A stretch of 64,000 nt of DNA from Lunularia cruciata (Eukaryota; Streptophyta; Marchantiopsida; Lunulariales; Lunulariaceae): the NCBI GenBank assembly GCA_948567375.1, contig OX419759.1, positions 2,209,303 through 2,273,302 on the forward strand. The letters are read 5' to 3'. Shown here in pieces: positions 11,576-23,800 of the stretch. Under the pieces are notes generated by a model. It was not told the origin of the DNA. It saw nothing but the letters and a program-made list of their open reading frames with translations, and did no database searches. Numbering within the stretch: the first letter of the stretch is position 1; each line of letters begins with the position of its first letter. The position numbers were made by a program, and so were the translations under genes.

Positions 11576-14500
11576 CGTATCCCTCTTGTTGTCACTCGCG
11601 GTCGCTTTTCCTATCATGTCAAGCGTTCAAGTTCCTGTTCTATCAGTTTAAAGGTTTAACTTCGAAAGTCTAAACTGATTCCATGAATCGATAACTAGAT
11701 ACGGCAAAGATCCACATCTTCTTTCCATTAGCTTTAAGTATTGAGTTTGGAACCGTACCGCACGTAGTTATTGAATTAGATCCCGAGGCATCTGAAAGAG
11801 ATGCTTGTTGTGGCAGTCCTCGTGAATCTTGTTTGTGATGAGAATTTACAGCAGTTCACTTTTAGGTCAAATTCATTCCTTTATTAAATTTATTATCTTT
11901 GTCATGATAGTATCTAGATAGCACTTTTTGGTGAATATGCACACATATAAGGAGCATTGTATCTTGTGTAGCCAAATATTGACCATTATTTGACATTCAA
12001 TTATCTAATGAACTACTCATATTCTGTAGGAAATTAACAGTTAAATTAAGTAGTTAACAGCTATTCCCTCAGTGTGATCATAAAAACTGTACCAAAATAG
12101 ATTTCATTTCTTTTCCGTCTGGATAGTTCTATACTTATATTATTCTTTTGAAGCTCACATTTATAAGCAAATTTAATCTTTATCTTCACGAATAATACGA
12201 TTTGGAAAAAATTCAATGAGCAAAGAGAATGAAATATCATATCAGCCATAGATCTTTAACATATACAAGCAGTCTATATTTGAAAGCCTTCAATACGAAA
12301 TCCTTTTTCAAATTAGCATTTCTAAGCTGAATATTGCATAGAAACTCCAAAAATTATTAATTTAACTAATTTATAAAATGTGTTCAAACTATTTATGAAA
12401 CACTGATATCCCTACTTGTTCTCACATTTCAAAATAATAAAATAAAATGAAGTAGCATTAGACTACCATATGAAAAGTGGAACTTCAACAAACCAGCTAT
12501 AATGCTTCTCTAATCAAAATCATAAAGTTAAAAATATGATTTTGTATGAATTTTTATTTCATATAATTAAAAATCCAAATTTATATTACCATGGACCTAG
12601 ATAATAAAGAGAAGGACATTGTCAAAATCTTGGATGATACTCTATATTTATTATGTCTTCTTGTAGCATATACATGAAGCTCTTGATTTAGATTCATCAA
12701 CTTTATATATTCTAAATTTCTTAATAACATCCAAAATAATTCAAATAATCGACGGATTAGATAGAAATAGAAGTACAATATATGAGGAAAACCGTTCTTG
12801 TATTCTTAACTGTTTCTTTGTATAAACATGGATACTTCTAATAATTCTAATGAGTTTTGTCTTCCACTTCCTTGTCCTAAGAGAAAAATATCTAATACTC
12901 ATTCACCTAAAAATTATATTGTAGTTCATATTCAACATCTAGGATGGTTTTAGAATTTTAAAGATTCTCTAAGGATGGAAAATTTCTATTCAGAATTCTT
13001 CTTTCTAGAAATCTTGGAGTGTCTAATGAGAGTGACAAATTTCTACGGAGCTCATAAAAAGAACCATACGCTTATTTATCGTATATGTTCTACGTGGTCA
13101 TGTCCTACATTCTTCATCTTTTCTACGTGGTTGCTTTTTCATTTCTCGTATGTTAACATAATGTAAATTTTATCCTTGATAAACTGTTTATACTCTGTGT
13201 AAAAGATATGTTTGGATAACTATAATTGGTTAGGTGGATTATTCTTTTATGAGGTATAAGTCTTACAATTTTTTTAAGATAAATCTAAAGTACTTGAGAT
13301 ACCTCAATTCAGTCATGTTGGGTTACTTTGGAAGTCCTCATTCAAATCATGCCACAATGAAATCAAGTATTAGAAGTAATTGACTTTAAATTAATAAAAA
13401 AATTTGAGACAGTACACTTAATTCTAAAATTAACTCAAGTTTATACTCTATAAGTACAAGATCACTATGCTTAAGAGTCAATGCTATTTCGAATGATAAT
13501 GGTATTGCTTTAGAAATACAATTGCCCATTAAGATTTATTATTGCTTTTGAGCAAGAGATTGCTTTGTAGTGTCGTAATTTACCTTCCGATATACTAGTG
13601 ATACAAATATATTACATTATTATTATTTATTTTAAAGAATTATTATCCTCTTATAATATGGGAAGAATAAGTATCTTGTAAAAAATTGATTTCATATGCT
13701 ATTTAGTTATTTTGGATGTGTATTATGACTTTACTTACGTATTTCATACACGTGGTTTGGGAGGTAGTTCTTCTTCATAGTGCAAGCATTTGATGTTGTT
13801 GATATTTTCAAACGGAGAGAATTTTTTCATATTTACTTATTTATGTCTAGCGAAGATAGATGGAAAAAAGTGTTTCCCAATAAAGTGGTTTATCATAGGT
13901 TGTGTATTTGAATATGAGTGAGATTTTAAAAGATTTATATAGAGAATTTGGAATATTAGTAGATCCTCAAAATCACATAAAGAACTTTTTATTGCTCTTG
14001 AATGATTGAAAATGTTATCCGTATAGAATATATTTTAAATAGAATATAAAATTTCTTAATAAGATCCTTAGTCAAGTTATTAATGATCTTAATGCTTTAC
14101 GAGTGTTATGCTCATGCTCACCACTCCATGTTATTCTCTGACTCTGCGAGAGAATATAATGAGTGGAGACCAAATATTTTCTACTTGGAAATTTGTTTTG
14201 GTGATTTTTTCATTTATGTAAATTTTGTAAGATATTATAATATTTTTTGTGCATCCATTGTTATACCAATTCTTTAAGTAGCAAGGTAGAGCTAAAATTC
14301 TAGACTATTTGTACAAAATTTTCATACTTATATGAAATTATCATATGAGCGTAAAATTTTCAGAATAATATAAACTTATCTCTTAAAAAAAAATACAAGT
14401 TATTAGCATGTTGAAAAATTGAAGCTCTTATAAATTTAGTGGATTCATTAATTTTACAAGTACTAGTATAGTATTCATAATATTGGAAAGTGAGTGAAAG

Positions 14501-14675
14501 AAGAAAAGGGCGATCGCGTAGAAAACACGAAGGATTGGAACACCCCGTACAAAGAGAGATTTTATTTATTGTTTGCAAATGATCTAAATCAACGTCTTAG
14601 CTTATGGTGATAGCTTTTTGTATTTCAATGTGGTGGTTTGATACTGTGTAGATGCGGAGAGAAGATATAATACAG
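11576..14675. other. No supported gene; very AT-rich spacer
   Basis: Long AT-rich stretch with many stops. The short open frames show no domain. A segment at about 14497-14562 resembles the 3' regions of the RT elements at 37190 and 40878 and may be a fragment of that family. Confidence 0.6.
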
Positions 14676-14941
14676 ATTCTGGCTTAACCATATTTATCAT
14701 GGAAGATTATTGCAAACTTGTTCATATGATTGTTGTGTTTTCAACTTTAAGGTTGACAATCTTTCAAATTATAAGAGGGAACAATGATTAATCTTACCAC
14801 TCATATCAAGAATCTGGCTTAACCATATTTATCATGGAAGATTATTACAAACTTGTTCATATGATTGTTGTGTTTTCAAGTTAAAGGTTAATAATCTTTC
14901 AAATTATAAGAGGGAACAATGATTAATCTTACCACTCATAC
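14676..14941. repeat. 135-bp tandem duplication
   Basis: Two adjacent copies begin at 14676 and 14811 with ATTCTGGCTTAACCATA or AATCTGGCTTAACCATA and run in step to TCTTACCACTCATA. Only a few differences separate them. Confidence 0.85.
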
Positions 14942-14957
14942 AAGAGAGGTTTTTTTT

Positions 14958-15170
14958 ATACGAGCAAGAGTTTAGATTTCTTTTATTGATATTAATGATT
15001 GATCTTTGTCTCAATAGTAGATTATAATGTTATCTCCTTAAGATAACTTTGCATGGAGGGTCTATATGAGCGAGGGTTTAGATTTCGTTAATTGATATTA
15101 ATTATTGACTTTTGACTCAATAGTAGATTATAATGTTATCTCCTTAAAACAACTTTGCATCGAACGTCTG
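14958..15170. repeat. 106-bp tandem duplication
   Basis: Copies begin at about 14962 (GAGCAAGAGTTTAGATTTC) and 15068 (GAGCGAGGGTTTAGATTTC) and share the block ending in AACTTTGCAT. It abuts the 135-bp duplication, so two independent tandem duplications lie side by side. Confidence 0.8.
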
Positions 15171-18100
15171 TATATAATACTTTTACACTGAAATTCGCAT
15201 AAGTTTCATAATCTCTGTTTGTAATGTATAAAGAATGTCTTTAAAGGGTATTAGAAATATGATTTACAAATAGAACATACCAATATTTTATATGTTATAG
15301 AAAAAAATCTGTTCCAAATATTAAATTTTTAAATTTGAAAAATTTATGAGAATTTAGCTTATATTTATATTAAAGATATTTTTCTTCAGAGTAATAAAAG
15401 AAGAAGATTTAACTTACCATTAATTCCAAGATAAAATGATTTCCATCAAGAAAATTACGTATGATGCAGGACCCTATTACTACTCGTTCGATAGGTGGAT
15501 CTTCCGTAGCTAAAACTTTTAACTAAAACATTTAATCTCATTTGCTTCTTTATACGATTCAGACAAGATATACTAATTAAACCAACCACAAGGGAACCAT
15601 ATTCAGTACCGATCAGCCACAAAGGAGCCCTTCCGTCATCAACTGCCATTTAATATCAATAAAATGGCGGCAACAATACCATCATTTAAACCAAAGAATT
15701 ACTAAATCTTCTATATTAAACTCTCTTTTGGAACTACAATTTACTTTTAACAACGTAATTATCATCTTATAAATACATTTCCTTCATATAAGAACCGGGC
15801 TGAACAATGTTCTGGATAATACCTAACGTAATTGCGATAGTATTTTCACGAAAAAGAAATGAATGAATTATAAATCTTCTTTACTTAAAGCAGTAAACCA
15901 AATGCCGACAACAGGCCAAACAGCCAAGAAGAAGTGTAGAAGAACGAGAGTTGTTAACACTAGTGTACTCTAAATTAATCTACCGAAGTAACCGCGAGTG
16001 GCTACAACGTAATTGTTGCAATTTAATTACAATGTAATTGGTGTAATGTTGCAATTTTCTTCTTCTTGATCAAATACTTGTAGTAGCGGGTTTTTAATCC
16101 TCTGGTATGGGTTCAAATCGTATTGGTAATGAGCTTCTAGTTTTTTTTAAACAATTAGTAATTCAATTAATAATATATTAAACACAGAATTGAAGACTTC
16201 AAAATCTAATGACTTTAGTCGCAATTGCACTCAGTTAAAATGTTATCCCATCGTACAAATTCATCTCTAGCTTCAACTCCATACATTCTCAATAAGTTTT
16301 CTTGGTAACAGAAATCAGTCATTCCACCTCCTAAAGTTGTAACCGTCGAAGTCATTTGAGGTACAGTTATTTATATCTTTTTCTATGATATCTGAACTTG
16401 AGGCTAAAACAATAGCTAATCGAGTAGCTTCAGCAGCAACAATTGCTATAGTTGAAATACCAAAAAATTCTCCTTTTATTTGCGAAATATCTATATAACA
16501 TTTGAAAAGGCATGGGGGTGTGCTCATCTTCAGAGTATTTATTGGTTACAATTTGTTCTGTTCGACACACATTAAGTACAATACAATTGACCTTTCACTC
16601 ATTTAAATGATTTAAATATACCAATTAATCACAAAAGACTATCAATAAAAAAGTAAAAACCCTTTCGATGAAAGTGTCTTGGAATCTAGATCTCGTGGAC
16701 CATCTCTAATATTGTGATCTTGGTAAAGTATGTGCAAGTCTTACAGTGCTCACCTAGGAACTCAATTACATGTCCTGACATTGTCTACTGTGCTGTGTGT
16801 GTCGATCGTGTTAATGGTATGAATTTTGTCACATAAGTGTAGAAGGATGACCTCCATCCGCTTCCAATTCCAGCATGACGGTTAGCTCTGGCGTCCATGG
16901 TATCTCCAGATGTTCATATGCTGACCATGTGTTTGGCAGTGGAATGTGGAGTACGGTGCAGTAGTTGGTAGCTGATTAGTGCTGCTGTCGGTGAGCATCT
17001 GTTCAACGCTCTCGGTCTCCACATAAATGTATTGTCTTTGATTTTGAAGCTATGTGTTTTAACGTACTGTAAGATCCCCAGAGGGATTGTTCAAGCAAGG
17101 TAGAAGGAAATCTGAGAAAGGTAAACTGGTCCTGATGAGATTCTTCCCGTTCAAGACGTCGGGAATGTCTGGACACTTTGCTGCTGGTGTAATTAAAAAG
17201 GAACTCTTGAACGGCAGGGAAAAGGGTTGTGGTGAATGTCGGCGTATCATGTGTAGTACATTAGAGGCTGGTATCCAACTACCATAGATTAATTCAGTCG
17301 GAGCGAGAACAGGTTTATTATGTGAGATGTCTTCACCTGAAGGTGTGAATTGTGAGGGATTGACCATATTCCAGATACAGACACGATCCCGTATGTTGAA
17401 GTAAAGTCATATTACAAGAGACTATATTCCTTGTGAGGTTGTTCGGAAGTTACTTCTTTCGAACCTTGCACTTCTCTGTATACTCTTGTCTATCAGACTT
17501 TAGTTCATAAGCTTCCACATTTACAGCTGCTTGCAGTGGGATGGTTTGGCATAGGCTGCTTCCAACTCTTATATATGAGCCAGCTTGGGATGAAGACGAT
17601 CAGGTCTCATGGTCAACACATTTCATGATAGCTGTGTCAAGGGTCACCAAATACTGTAGCTCTTTTGATTGCCCAGGTTGAGATCGCTGATTTCTGGGCA
17701 GAGGCATAATCTTTTCTCTCATTCTAAAATTTGTGGGGAAAGGATCGTTATAGGAGTGCTGAAAATTCCATTCCCTTAAGGTTGACCTTCAGGTCTGTGC
17801 ATCTATCTAGAGAGTCCGGTTTAGTAGGTTTCGAAATTCTTTAGAAACCATAGAGGACTGGAGTACCATGTTTCTGTAAGACCTGACCGCCGAATGAAAT
17901 GAAATTGTTGCGCATGGTTACTTAAGATCACAGGGCGTGACTTTTCACCTGTATCTCTATCAGAGAATTGCTGCCCTATATCAGAATTGCTCACCTTTTC
18001 TCATTTCTTGCTTATTCTTTTGAGTGTTTGGCGGCCAGTTCGTCTTGACTTTCCATCAGAATCCCAGATTAAATGGCATTGATTGATAAACTTGCTGCAG

Positions 18101-19341
18101 TCAATCAATGACTACAGCTAATTTATCGAATCGATTTCACAAAACTTTCTCGCTGGAGAAAGATTTGAGAACAGCGTCCGAAGCTCGCTCAAGACGCTGG
18201 AACGGTCTCAGATAAATTATTTGAACAGCTCAAATGGAAGGCAAAAGAAAGCTGGTATTCAAGAAAGAGCAATACAGCTACGTTGTTTGAAAAGCGTCCA
18301 AATTGCATGGCTGGCGCTGACTTCTTCATGATCTAGACATTCACCTGACTGTGAAATGTCACGGTTACATTACAGTTTACAGTAGTGGGCGTATCTTCAA
18401 GCTTCCGGCGGCTGTTTCTACATGAAAATCTTTGCAGAACCGATGTCTGCCATCAACATGCCTGCCTGCAATTCTATCTCGTTGTTCACACCTGCTATCG
18501 TCCACTTGAGCTGAAGTCAGCGACGTAAGATCTCCTCGTCTGATTGTGATGGGTAGCCTGGTAATTGGCATGACTTTCCTAACTATTACACCACTTCAAA
18601 GAAGTGCCGAACTCAAAAGCATCGCATAAATGTATAATTTGAAAACATTGAGATTGTAATTTCGTCTAATCATGAATAAGCAGCCCAATAGCTCCGACTG
18701 GCACTATGAACTGGATCGATGTCGGAGATGAGTGCTTGAACCATCTCCTCGCGATGATCTTGAGACTTCTCCTCGTAGACCGCAATTTTATCTCATTGTC
18801 GTCCCAAATTCTATCGGTTCGATAACAAAAATGGATGTCCTGGAGAGGGGTCGACCCCTCGTAAAGTCTCTTCAACTAGAGATGTGTCTAAGAATTGTGG
18901 GGATGTCAACTCTTTAGAGTTCTGGTTGATGTACGGTAGCCTCGGGGCTTGGGTACTCTCTCGAGTGGCACTAGCTTGGTGACATTGGACCGGATCAGCC
19001 TCGGAGTAGAGCACCTTATCATCTAATCACATGGTGGTTTGAACAAATTCTCCACAAAGCCTGCCACCGTACATATAAAAGAATGGGAAATGTAAATGGT
19101 ACGGAACACTCGATAGCGAGGACCATGAATGAATTGCTGGAAGTTAGACACTTGCCCAGCTCACTTGACATTCGAAGCCATTTAAGAGCAGAGGATCTTG
19201 GAACTTCATCTAATTGATATCGTGATACGGTTCGTCGTCATCTTACTGGCCTTCTAATTCGGTGGATTGAACTCAAAAAACGAGCCGCATGCCGTAAGTG
19301 GGTTTGTTGGTCCTCGAGTTCTTGAATGGTGAGAGCATGAT
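15171..19341. other. No supported gene
   Basis: AT-rich to about 16600, then more balanced composition towards the SAUR gene. The open frames of 60-102 residues, including 17059-17367 on the minus strand, show no recognisable domain. A possible SINE-like element lies at 16085-16150. Confidence 0.55.
16085..16150 (+). repeat. Possible SINE or tRNA-like T-arm followed by a T8 run
   Basis: GGTTCAAATCG at 16110-16120 resembles a pol III B-box, and the bases around it can pair as a 5-bp T-stem with wobble pairs. An eight-T run, a pol III terminator, starts at 16141. No convincing A-box or acceptor stem is visible, so the call is weak. Confidence 0.25.
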
Positions 19342-19824
19342 TCAATGATCATAAAATTCTAGGAGGTCCTCAAGCTCCGTTGTTCTAGCAGCGGGGTCAT
19401 TGGTTCCGATGAGCCACAGCAAGTGTTCGAACAAAACTGCCTCACATGCGATTAAGAGTCCACCTCCATATTCGAAGCCGAACTCTTCTTCTGATCTTTT
19501 CAACAACGCTTTGAAAAGATAGTGGTTTAGATAGTGTGTGCTAATTACGAACCTCTTCTTCTCGCTCCCCACATACACAGCCATGCAACCCTGCGGAATG
19601 TCTCTGGGCACAGCTCCTAAAGCGGCTGCAGCTCCCATGGCCAGCTTTCTAACCCTTTGCCTCGCCCTCCTACGTAGTGAGTTCTCTCCATCCGAACCTG
19701 GACTGCCAGGAGTGCGAGGGCTGAGGGGACTCGTCGGGGATCCCGGACAAGCATTAGCACTTCTACTGCGGGATTGGGGGAAACTCTGAGAAATTCTCAA
19801 GTTGTTGAACACCTTGCGAGGCAT
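19342..19824 (-). CDS. SAUR family small auxin-up RNA protein
   Basis: Uninterrupted 160-residue frame without introns, as is usual for SAUR genes. Residues 72-139 form the SAUR domain, with the hallmark DIPQGCMAVYVG (75-86), then KKRFVIS, a YLNH-LFKALL helix and EEEFGF followed by a Gly-rich turn. In the family, this domain binds and inhibits PP2C.D phosphatases, relieving inhibition of plasma-membrane H+-ATPase to promote growth; some members act otherwise. Residues 1-50 are a Ser/Pro-rich leader with several SP sites, and 51-60 is a strongly basic patch, so it belongs to the long-leader SAUR type. The first ATG is taken because the conserved-looking leader MPRKVFNNLRISQSF starts there. It is the only convincing host gene in the window. 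Confidence 0.9.
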   Translation of the reverse strand: MPRKVFNNLRISQSFPQSRSRSANACPGSPTSPLSPRTPGSPGSDGENSLRRRARQRVRKLAMGAAAALGAVPRDIPQGCMAVYVGSEKKRFVISTHYLNHYLFKALLKRSEEEFGFEYGGGLLIACEAVLFEHLLWLIGTNDPAARTTELEDLLEFYDH

Positions 19825-20100
19825 TTTGGCTGACTTGACTGTCTCTCACTTCCTTCCTTTTCTCTGCTTCTTTCCTGCTAAGCGCAGGAGCTCCCGTGTT
19901 TGTACCAAAACGAATGCTGAATACGTAAAAGTCTCAACCTCAGTCTCCCTCTATCTACTATTTCCCGTCTTCTGGAAATTGAAGAATATCTGCAGTTTCT
20001 GCAACGCATATACACTGCAAACGACGAATTCCAAACTTCACAAAGCTCGGACTGTCAAATTTCGGTATTTTCGTTGTAGTAGATTGCCGTGCCTTGATCG
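19825..20100 (-). promoter_or_regulatory. Putative promoter and 5' leader of the SAUR gene
   Basis: Reading upstream of the start codon on the minus strand, an auxin response element core (TGTCTC on the plus strand at 19840-19845, GAGACA in sense) lies about 16 bp before the ATG. A TATATG box (complement of about 20010-20016) lies some 190 bp upstream. Auxin control is known for the family; its operation here is inference from one short motif. Confidence 0.35.
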
Positions 20101-20599
20101 GCTGTCGGGATCTTCGACGTCGACAAATAATGTCTTCTGTCAAAGATTTCTTCCCTATTTCGGGACACAAAACTCCTTCCTTCCTTCTTACAAATACAGT
20201 AACAAGACTAATACTACAGAACTAGCGCTGCATGCATTAGCTACTGAGTTTGAGTTCTCTCACGAGCACAATTGCTCTGCGGCTGCAGAGGTCCCTCCAA
20301 AATAGACAGATTCTCCTGAAAGTGGTGGTTCCTCCGGCGAGCCGTGCGTAGTCGTTTTGATTTAGTAAAAAACCGACCGCTCAGCGTCTGGAGTGAAATC
20401 ACACCGCCCGAGATCAAATGTCGGTCTGGACTCAGCCACGGGAAGGACGAAAGTAGAATTGAAAGATCAAAATTTCTCCCAAATTCTCACAAATCTCTCT
20501 ACGTCAACGGGAATTCGGCTTCCTCGTAACCCTCCGAAGAAATAAAGAACAGGAAAGAAAAACTACTGATTTTAGATGCGAGATAGAGTTCTCAATTAA

Positions 20600-20720
20600 G
20601 AGAAGCTCAGGAGTTTAAACAGTTCGATTGGTTCCACTCGGAACTTACAGAGGTGAAGAGAAGAGGAAGGCGAAAAGAAGAGGAAAGGGAGGGCAAGAGG
20701 CGAGGAGCAGCCCGTGAGAT
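20600..20720. other. Purine-rich tract upstream of the SAUR gene
   Basis: The plus strand from about 20648 to 20710 is almost all A and G (GAAGAGAAGAGGAAGG type). In SAUR sense this is a pyrimidine patch some 850 bp upstream. Such patches occur near plant core promoters, but no gene is assigned to it. Confidence 0.4.
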
Positions 20721-20879
20721 GGAGAGTCGGGAAAGGGATGTAATATAGGCAGAGAGCACGACGGGTCCTCCATGAGGGTCCGGCGTCAGAGAAGTATATT
20801 GTGACAAAAGACGCCTGTGCATACCGTTCGGCCCCACATTTTCTAGTTAAATAAGGTGCCAAACAAATCATCGTCCTAG

Positions 20880-23800
20880 TTACATCTTGTGGTGGCGGCT
20901 GCTCCCGAGTGCTCCTGAGAAGCAGGAGTCTTAAGTCTTATGTCGCACTGTTGATCCATCAATCCCCGTGCTTCCATCCCCGGTTTAGTTTCACAACTGT
21001 TTCTCCAATATCTGCTCCTCGCTAAAGTCATTGAGACCATGGTTACTCTGTCCCGCCGGGACCGCGACTCCCCCAAAAATTTGGTCCTTTTAGTTTTGGT
21101 TACTTCTCTAGCTTGGTTCAGTTGAGTTCAAAGAGGTTGAACAAATTCCCGTCATGGTTACAATCAGCACACTTTTATCAATATTATTTGATATACTGCG
21201 TATTCTCCATTTAGGCTAGAATCTTAGAGCATTCATCAATCCATTGGAGAGTACCCTTCTGGAAGTCGTTTCAAGAAAGATGTGCGATGAACTGTGGACA
21301 AATATACAAACTATACTTACTAAGTATGCGATTTGAAACTCTAGGGAGGAATTAAAATACCGGCAGATTCAGAATACTGATTGCAACACTAGGTTGCATA
21401 GTTCACGAGGAGAACTCTAAGTAACTGGAGAGACTTAAGTGGGAAACGTGAGCTGAAGTTTAAGTTGACTGCAGTTCTCGAAGTAGACGTGGAAACTGGA
21501 AGACAAGTGCAAAACCATAGGTTGCACTTTAGCGGTTTCAGTGGTGTTTATTACTGGATGATAATGAGTCTGAGTAATCTACAAAGAAATCCACAAATTT
21601 ACTAGTATGAACATAGACCTATCAATAAAATTTCAATTTATGGGTCACTAAACATCACCCCTACAAACTCCAACGGTTATCCGTGAAAGTCTTTTTGGAA
21701 ACGTAACGTTACCCATATAACCACTAATGGGTCACCCTCTTGTCATTCTCCAAGTTGGACGTAGAGCGTTGTCCTGGTATTCTTCTTCTCAGTCTAGACC
21801 ATGTATCGGGGAATTGTAAAAAATAAAGTGCTCTGCTCGCAGACCAGTTCTGGAAACCACTGTTTTTGGACGTAGATTGCATTGATTGGTCACTTCGATT
21901 GGAGAGAGTTGACTGATGTTCATTTGTGCTGGACACACAGGACCACAATCAACGTGCACCAGAAGCTTAAGGAATGGATGATGAGCTCGTTTATTCTTGA
22001 GAAAGGTCAAACCAACACTGTGACCGTTCTCCTAAGATTTTGGGCGGGATAAAACTATTGTAGAAGGCTACCCCTCCTTCCTCCTATTCCCAGAATGAGG
22101 TTCACATTGCCACCATCATCATCATGTGAATTGGCCTACGTAAAAGCCCACAGGGTTTCCTCCAGTGGAAAAGTATGTTTGTTGGAAAGAACGGAAGGAA
22201 GAGAGCGCCTAGAGGCCACAACTCTTTCACTTCCTTACCGTCTTCATGTGAGAAAATAGAAAATTCTCATACTTCATTCTTAAACCAACCGTTTGAGAAT
22301 AAGCACATTTCACCATTGGGCTTCTCCCTAGTTCACACCGTAATGTCTCCTCTTTGAGTGTTTAATGCTCGCTTCAATTCTTTCTTCCTATGCACAGCGA
22401 TCAGGGAGTGAAGGCAAAAATGGAGTGAAGGCAAAAAGTATTTTCTTAAATATTGAACTCGGTGGAAATAGATATTACCGAACTTAGCGAAAGAAAGAAT
22501 TCCACATCAGAAGACCAGTGGAGCGGTTGAAGGGCGACTAGATTAGTAACTTTAGGGGGAAAACAATCAACACTAGTTTGTAGAAGAAGATAGGATGAAC
22601 AAATCGTGCTCTGGTGCTCTATCTAAGGAGGATAGGGATGGATAACTTTAGATCTAAGTTTAACTTCATGACCGGTTCGGTCTGGACATGCATGCAGCTC
22701 GGTCACTAATCAGCTCACTCTTCTCTCCAGGTACATCGATGCCCTCATGATCTTCATCATGTTGTTTATGACCAACTGTGAAAAGTCTTGTATAGTGGAA
22801 CTCGGAGACCAATCACTGGCAATCAGCCTAGACTCAGCGAGCTCCCATGTCAAATCCTCATGCCCCTTCGAATTAGGAATACTGTGCTTGAGGCATGAAG
22901 GGCATTATGTCTCAAGGTCTCCAGCTGATGACCATCATATGGTTTTGTGCAGAGTTCTGCCAATCAGAAGCGAAGCATCAGAATAGTACTGTATCATCAC
23001 TTTGGAGTAACGCGGGGTCTTTTGGAAGCCAAGGATTTCACAGATTAGACAAACTCAATTGTAAAGCCGCGATCGAACTGGAAGCACAGCCATTACGCTA
23101 GAGCCATTCTAGATTCGAGATTGAAGTAGGAACCCGATTGAGGCAGACCGTTAACTTCATATGTAAGCTGTTTACACTATTCTGAGCTACATTTTAACCC
23201 TCACGCCATCTTAAGTTCAATTGCTAAGACTTTAACTTTCACAGTTTCAATCGTTCGGAGTTAATTTAGGATGCCCTCTGAGATCAAAGGGCAGACAATC
23301 GCAACTACATGCATGCTACTCAAGGCTTAACATTTGGAATACTGTTTTTCGTCACTATGGTACCCTTTATTGAAATTCATTACCATAGGAACGGAATGGG
23401 AGCTACAGCACCAGTAGGCACTTGAGTTACAACGTAATCAATCTGCTAGAAGATAAACCTCTTGGACTCGGCAACCTTATCAGATCAAGACTAGGTTAAA
23501 CGATTTATTGGTTTGATTTACGAATTCAGATGTCTAGATTAATGTGATACTCAAGTGATCAAGGGCGGAATTAGAGTGGTAGGTTTAAAAGCTTTTGTGT
23601 CAACATCTTTACTAGACAGAGGACAGAAGAGGAGAGCTAACCTTAATCTCAAACAAACCTTAAACTTGGTTAGAGTAGCTTGGTACAGCAAATCCTAACT
23701 TGTATCCAAACAGCTTGAGTCCACACCTACACTAGACTACCCGAAGGAATGTGTGTTCATGCTTGACATGCAGTAACCTTCAAACGATCAATCGGAGCAA

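Noticed and set aside
17059-17367. 102-residue minus-strand open frame
   Set aside because: No recognisable motif, an overlapping frame on the other strand, and no supporting promoter or splice structure.
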